From an uncultured Nitrospira sp. (lineage in GTDB: Bacteria; Nitrospirota; Nitrospiria; Nitrospirales; Nitrospiraceae), in contig CABVRX010000006.1 in NCBI GenBank assembly GCA_902500825.1, positions 80,283 through 144,282 of the forward strand: a DNA stretch of 64,000 nucleotides, in the 5' to 3' direction. The notes below the pieces were generated by a model, which had not been told where the DNA came from, made no database searches, and worked only from the letters and a program-made list of their open reading frames with translations. A program made the position numbers and the translations under genes. Positions 61,341 to 64,000 of the stretch are shown piece by piece (positions within the stretch are counted from its first letter, which is position 1; every line of letters starts with the position of its first letter).

Positions 61341-62596
61341 GGCAATCCTCCCACCGCCCGCTCCAGCCGGACCAATGCGATGGAATGATCGGCTTGCGCT
61401 TGGGCATATTCGAGCAGGGTCTGGCGATAGACACGCTGGGCGTCGATGACTTCGAACAAGCTGGTCGCTCCATGGCGAAAACTGAACTGGGCGATGTCGA
61501 GAGCTTCTTTGGCTTGATGCAGGAGCCCTTGTTCAAACACTTTCATCTGCGCGCGAGCGGTCTGCATGTCCTGAAAGTGTTGAGTGATGGTCTGCTCCAG
61601 TTCCTGCTGCATTCGATCCCACTCTGCTTGCGCTTCTCGATGAGCTCCCATTGCCGTCCCGATTTCTCCCTGTCGGCGATACCAAACGGGCAGTGCCACA
61701 CTGAGTCCTGCCGTCATGGATTCATCGCCGGCTTCCCGGTGATACTGGCCGATCACGGAGACATTCGGAATGCGCGATGCACGTTCATGTTCGATCGTAT
61801 ATGCAGCTTGCTCGACCACTTTCTGCTGTCGACGAAGCGCAGGCTGTCGGTCGGCTGCCTGATTCATCAGTGCGTGTAGATCCAAACCGGACCTCACCGT
61901 TTCAAACTCCCCTTGGACGGCAAATGATTCCCCCAAGGCCTTGCCTGTCACCGTATTGAGTTTGGCGCGGGCCACGAGAAGCGCATTGTCGGTCCTCGCC
62001 AGATCCTTTTGAGATTTCTGGAGCTCGACGGTTGCCTTGACCAGCTCGAATTTCGGCGCCTCCTTGGTACTGACACGCGCACTCACCAATTTCACGAGAT
62101 CTTCGACCGTCCTCAGATTCTCTCTCGCGAGCTGTGCATCCTGTTGCGCAAAGAGCAACTGGAAGAACGCCCCTTTGACGTCGGCCATGATGAATACTTT
62201 TGTCTGTTCCAAACCGGCAAGAGCGCCCCCTACCCCTGCTTCAGCGGCGCGTTGTCTGGCTGCGCGTTTACCTAGCCACTCCAACGGCTGTTCTACTGTA
62301 ATTGTCCGTTCGGCAATGGAGACACCTGTTCTGGGGTCACGAATCGACCCTCGCCCGACGGATCCCGAGACGGTGGGATTGAGATAGGCGTCGGCCATGA
62401 TCCGTTGACTCCGGCTCTGTTCCAAGACTGCCTCCGCACCTTTCATCTTGGGATTGTGTTGAAGCGAAAGTTGTATGACTTGCCCCAGCGTGTATCCGTC
62501 TGGGCTCAATTCTGTGGCATGGGCCGTTAGACAAGACTCGGATATCATCGCGCATTCGAATGCGACGATGATCCCGCAAACGAGTGCAGGTCTCAT
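61337..62596 (-). CDS. Outer-membrane efflux channel (CzcC/CusC/TolC family)
   Basis: 419 residues. Two repeated coiled-coil halves (LGQVIQLSLQHNPKMKGAEAVLEQ and ALMNQAADRQPALRRQQKVVEQA) with the outer-membrane beta strands between, as in OEP proteins. Signal peptide at the N-terminus (VCGIIVAFECAMISESCLTAHA). AGGGGAGGA precedes the start. It completes the tripartite metal efflux complex. Confidence 0.9.
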   Translation of the reverse strand: MRPALVCGIIVAFECAMISESCLTAHATELSPDGYTLGQVIQLSLQHNPKMKGAEAVLEQSRSQRIMADAYLNPTVSGSVGRGSIRDPRTGVSIAERTITVEQPLEWLGKRAARQRAAEAGVGGALAGLEQTKVFIMADVKGAFFQLLFAQQDAQLARENLRTVEDLVKLVSARVSTKEAPKFELVKATVELQKSQKDLARTDNALLVARAKLNTVTGKALGESFAVQGEFETVRSGLDLHALMNQAADRQPALRRQQKVVEQAAYTIEHERASRIPNVSVIGQYHREAGDESMTAGLSVALPVWYRRQGEIGTAMGAHREAQAEWDRMQQELEQTITQHFQDMQTARAQMKVFEQGLLHQAKEALDIAQFSFRHGATSLFEVIDAQRVYRQTLLEYAQAQADHSIALVRLERAVGGLP

Positions 62597-62702
62597 GCTG
62601 TCCTCCCCTGTCGGCGCGTTGGCGACTCGCCTCCATAAGCAGAGACGGACATAGAACGCCGATCAAATAAATCGAGCCTTCTGTAGCTGCAAAGAAACGA
62701 GA

Positions 62703-63173
62703 TCAGACGGAAGGAGGCGCGCGGGATGGAAGACCAGTCGCGAGAAAAATATTTGTTAGTGGAGGATCGGGTTGGAGTCGCCTGATGGCATGGTGCTTCG
62801 TCGGTTGATTCGCGGAGAAGGAATGAGCCGCCACATCCAAGGCGGTACCTTTGCCGACTTGCGGCTTGGCGGAAGATGCAAGAATCAAGTCGATTTCAGG
62901 GTGCTCCGCTCCATGGAACGGTTGCGCAATCAGATGAAGCGGACAGCTGGATTCCTTGGCTGCAGCCGAGCCATGGTCGTAGATCGCGAACTCACAGCTC
63001 AGGTCCGGTGAAAAAACCGTATGGACCGTACCGCCATGGACATGCCCGGCTTCTCCATGGTGATGGTCAGCTTCAGGATGAATATGCACCAACGGCACAG
63101 CAAGCATCCATAAGGTTGCCCACACAATGACTACCACATGAGGCCGCCGTACGATTTTTCTCATTAATCGCAT
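62703..63173 (-). CDS. His-rich exported protein beside the metal efflux operon
   Basis: 156 residues. A hydrophobic helix (VVVIVWATLWMLAVPLVHI) is followed by a His cluster HPEADHHHGEAGHVHGG, typical of periplasmic metal-buffering proteins. Cys residues CEFAIYDHG and SCPLHL may add ligands. It lies 106 bases before the efflux channel gene, transcribed in the same direction, so it is probably the first gene of the operon. Family not recognised. Confidence 0.72.
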   Translation of the reverse strand: MRLMRKIVRRPHVVVIVWATLWMLAVPLVHIHPEADHHHGEAGHVHGGTVHTVFSPDLSCEFAIYDHGSAAAKESSCPLHLIAQPFHGAEHPEIDLILASSAKPQVGKGTALDVAAHSFSANQPTKHHAIRRLQPDPPLTNIFLATGLPSRAPPSV

Positions 63174-63419
63174 GATGACAGCCTAGCACAGTCCTCTAAT
63201 CGCATCAATGAACACAATCCTCTGATCGCTCTTTCGGCGTTTATTACTTGTTTAAACCAAGCCCGCAGACCCACCACGAATCGTAGCTGGCTCGGATCTC
63301 CTCCCTGCTGACACATCAGCGTGGCTGTCTTTCCGAAACCACGGTCGAATGACAGACCGACATATATACGATTTCGAGGGCTTGACGGCTCTCTCAACAT
63401 TGCGGCAAGCTATCTGCCT

Positions 63420-63788
63420 ATGAATAGTTGGAAAGTTAGGATGCGGCTCTTCAGCCTGGTTTTATTATTCACGCTCTGTCAGATTGTCGGGACAATGTGC
63501 ACGGTGCCGGATCTGTCGTTGGCTAACGACGATGCAGCGCAGCTAGCCGAAGGCATGCATGATATGGCTTGTCCAATGGACGGGACCGCCATGTGCCCAC
63601 TCTCCGCCATATCATCGCCAGAACGGCAATCCAAGCATCCGGCAACCGCTGATCTGAATCAGATAGGCGTACTGTTTAGCCCTGTCGTAGCGTCCATTGT
63701 TTCATCAACCGTAGAATCCTTGTCCGGGAGTACTGCTTCGGAGTTGGTACCCATCTCGATAGCCTCGTCATCGGTCCTGCGAATTTAA
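63420..63788 (+). CDS. Exported Met/Cys/His-rich protein
   Basis: About 122 residues. Signal-like start (MRLFSLVLLFTLCQIVGTMCT) then GMHDMACPMDGTAMCPLSA, a Met/Cys/His-rich patch like those of copper-binding exported proteins. The rest is Ser/Ala/Val-rich with no known fold. It faces away from the metal efflux operon. Start at 63420 or 63441 (MRLFS). Confidence 0.58.
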   Translation: MNSWKVRMRLFSLVLLFTLCQIVGTMCTVPDLSLANDDAAQLAEGMHDMACPMDGTAMCPLSAISSPERQSKHPATADLNQIGVLFSPVVASIVSSTVESLSGSTASELVPISIASSSVLRI

Positions 63789-64000
63789 TTCACACTTCTA
63801 GTTTGTTCACTGCCACTCCGTTTTTGTGCTCGGAGGCGGCATTGATTCATCCGTTCGGCTTGGTCTGGAGGTGTCATTACACCATGAACCCCGATGCCAC
63901 TCCACCCGGTGTCGACCTATTCGGAAGAAGGGCTGATGATTACATCAAAGGAGACGGTATGAATTGAGTTGCCACAGCAATGTGGACTGGGGACAGTGCT

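Noticed and set aside
63884..63967. 27-codon frame near the window end
   Set aside because: Too short and without any recognisable motif, although a GGAGGTG precedes it; the real gene may begin past the window.

Overview
The window looks like chromosome of a Nitrospira-type bacterium (phylum Nitrospirota). This is inferred from the mix of genes: several PilZ proteins, a phosphonate pathway with CDP-alcohol chemistry, a hopanoid-type epimerase next to a prenyl synthase and a carotenoid protein, a bacterial deoxyhypusine-synthase-like gene, and many small exported proteins. No rRNA or tRNA gene was seen. A nearly cut-off cstA gene starts the window.

Region by region. (1) 0.39-2.45 kb: a complete retron, with an msr-msd RNA, a nucleoside-deoxyribosyltransferase-like effector and a reverse transcriptase, in AT-richer DNA than its surroundings. 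(2) 4.2-12.2 kb: a phosphonate cluster. Six tightly packed minus-strand genes (two-subunit phosphonopyruvate decarboxylase, AEP transaminase, cytidylyltransferase, CDP-alcohol phosphotransferase, a flippase-like membrane protein) face a PEP-mutase/nucleotidyltransferase fusion. Together they could make 2-aminoethylphosphonate, activate it with CMP and attach it to a lipid. (3) 13.5-18.7 kb: a TetR regulator with a palindromic operator over its own start codon, then an RND drug-type pump. (4) 18.7-25.4 kb: small housekeeping and unknown genes, including an SCP2 protein, a divergent S-adenosylmethionine decarboxylase and Cys-rich proteins. (5) 25.5-27.5 kb: a mobile-looking patch with a RelE/Phd toxin-antitoxin pair, a PD-(D/E)XK nuclease flanked by an inverted repeat, and a tyrosine-recombinase remnant. 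(6) 27.7-32.3 kb: isoprenoid/hopanoid/carotenoid genes plus an amber-interrupted zinc-ribbon gene. (7) 32.4-36.4 kb: a histidine-kinase-like protein lacking its phospho-acceptor His, a DNA glycosylase and a deoxyhypusine-synthase-like enzyme.

(8) 36.5-47 kb: a TonB receptor, DUF3842 and NikR with a candidate operator; then an ECF sigma/anti-sigma pair divergent from a lipoprotein haemoglobin, a DUF4331 protein, a TonB protein, a TPR protein and a HupE/UreJ-like membrane protein. NikR, receptor, TonB and HupE suggest a nickel (or other metal) uptake theme. (9) 47-56.7 kb: an SDR/AraC pair, an Slp lipoprotein, a receiver protein, a Deg protease plus a detached copy of its 3' end, a frameshifted exported-protein gene, YnfA, an MFS transporter and a cation/proton antiporter. 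(10) 57-63.8 kb: a complete CusCBA/CzcCBA-like metal efflux operon followed by a His-rich and a Met/Cys-rich exported protein.

The two most interesting systems are the retron, whose RNA can be drawn in detail from the sequence, and the putative phosphonolipid cluster, whose PEP-mutase signature and nucleotidyltransferase domains deviate from the norm.
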